DNA from: Blastobasis lacticolella
Lineage: Eukaryota > Arthropoda > Insecta > Lepidoptera > Blastobasidae
Assembly: GCA_905147135.1 (NCBI GenBank)
Contig: LR990061.1
Coordinates: 2,472,026-2,536,025, forward strand
Direction: 5' to 3'
Length of the DNA stretch: 64,000 nucleotides
Shown here: one piece after another, positions 63,780-64,000 of the stretch
Numbering within the stretch: the stretch's first letter is position 1
Layout of the letters: each line of letters starts with the position of its first letter
Translations under genes and position numbers: made by a program
Notes under the pieces: model-generated
The model's database searches: none
Seen by the model: only the letters and a program-made list of their open reading frames with translations
Told to the model about the DNA's origin: nothing

Positions 63780-63990
63780 ACGAAAAAAGAGCGGTGTTCC
63801 AAGTTTGACGTGTGTACCTGTGGCTTTGTGTATCTATCTGTCTGTGGGATCGTAGCTCTCGAACGAATGGACCGATTTGGATGCGGGTTTCACTATCAGA
63901 AAGCCAGTTTAATCGAGATGGCTCTTAGCTTTGTTTAATCAAAATCGGTATAGTAGTTTACAAAATATTTCAGAGTAAGTAAACTTGGTC
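63780..63990 (+). repeat. Repeat family C copy, most complete sense copy
   Basis: CTGTGGCTTTGTGTATCTAT, GGGATCGTAGCTCTCGAACG, GGACCGATTTGGATGCGG, GCCAGTTTAATCGAGATGGC and the end AACTTGGTCGGGTGTTATC. Confidence 0.7.
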
Positions 63991-64000
63991 GGGTGTTATC

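Overview
The window looks like intronic and intergenic DNA from a lepidopteran (moth or butterfly) nuclear genome. It is AT-rich and packed with short, broken transposable elements of kinds typical of Lepidoptera: tRNA-derived SINEs, Jockey/CR1-like and RTE-like LINE tails, Helitron-like ends, and many inverted-repeat MITEs. I see no bacterial operons, CRISPR array, intact tRNA gene or intact rRNA gene. Most long open frames are chance frames inside repeats.

Only two kinds of credible coding sequence are present. (1) One host exon on the minus strand (1942-2054) encodes part of the RGS-homology domain of a G protein-coupled receptor kinase of the Gprk2 (GRK4/5/6) type. The DNA above it in coordinate would then be upstream intron, at least in part. 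A second possible exon near 32.2-32.3 kb is weak and unidentified. (2) A full-length R1-clade non-LTR retrotransposon lies on the minus strand (35649-41748). It has an intact ORF1 (three CCHC knuckles) and an intact ORF2 (APE-type endonuclease, reverse transcriptase, C-terminal CCHC motif). The two ORFs overlap by one base in a TAATG stop-start. The element has a poly(A) tail and a 17-18 bp target-site duplication, so it is a recent and possibly competent insertion. Its target is neither 28S rDNA nor TTAGG telomeric repeat.

Layout: 0-1 kb, relic of a DNA transposon (Transib-like). 1.6-2.5 kb, tandem RTE tails, the Gprk2 exon, and a LINE tail with a nested insertion. 4.2-4.8 kb, a hAT remnant with its 8-bp duplication. 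5-35 kb, a mosaic of SINEs (family A, about 340 bp; family G, tRNA-Gly-derived), LINE tails, MITEs and little unique DNA. 35.6-41.7 kb, the R1-clade element. 42-64 kb, more mosaic, including several nested insertions, a 200-bp duplication, and a 5S-rRNA-like sequence followed by a strict 16-bp periodic array (60.1-60.45 kb).

The most unusual structures are the 16-bp array next to the 5S-like head, the TAATG-coupled R1-clade element in a non-canonical target, two members of a foldback family with 12-13 bp target duplications, and a SINE-A subfamily with a different, non-tRNA 5' module. Family names in this annotation are my recognition from memory and from comparing copies within the window; no search was run.
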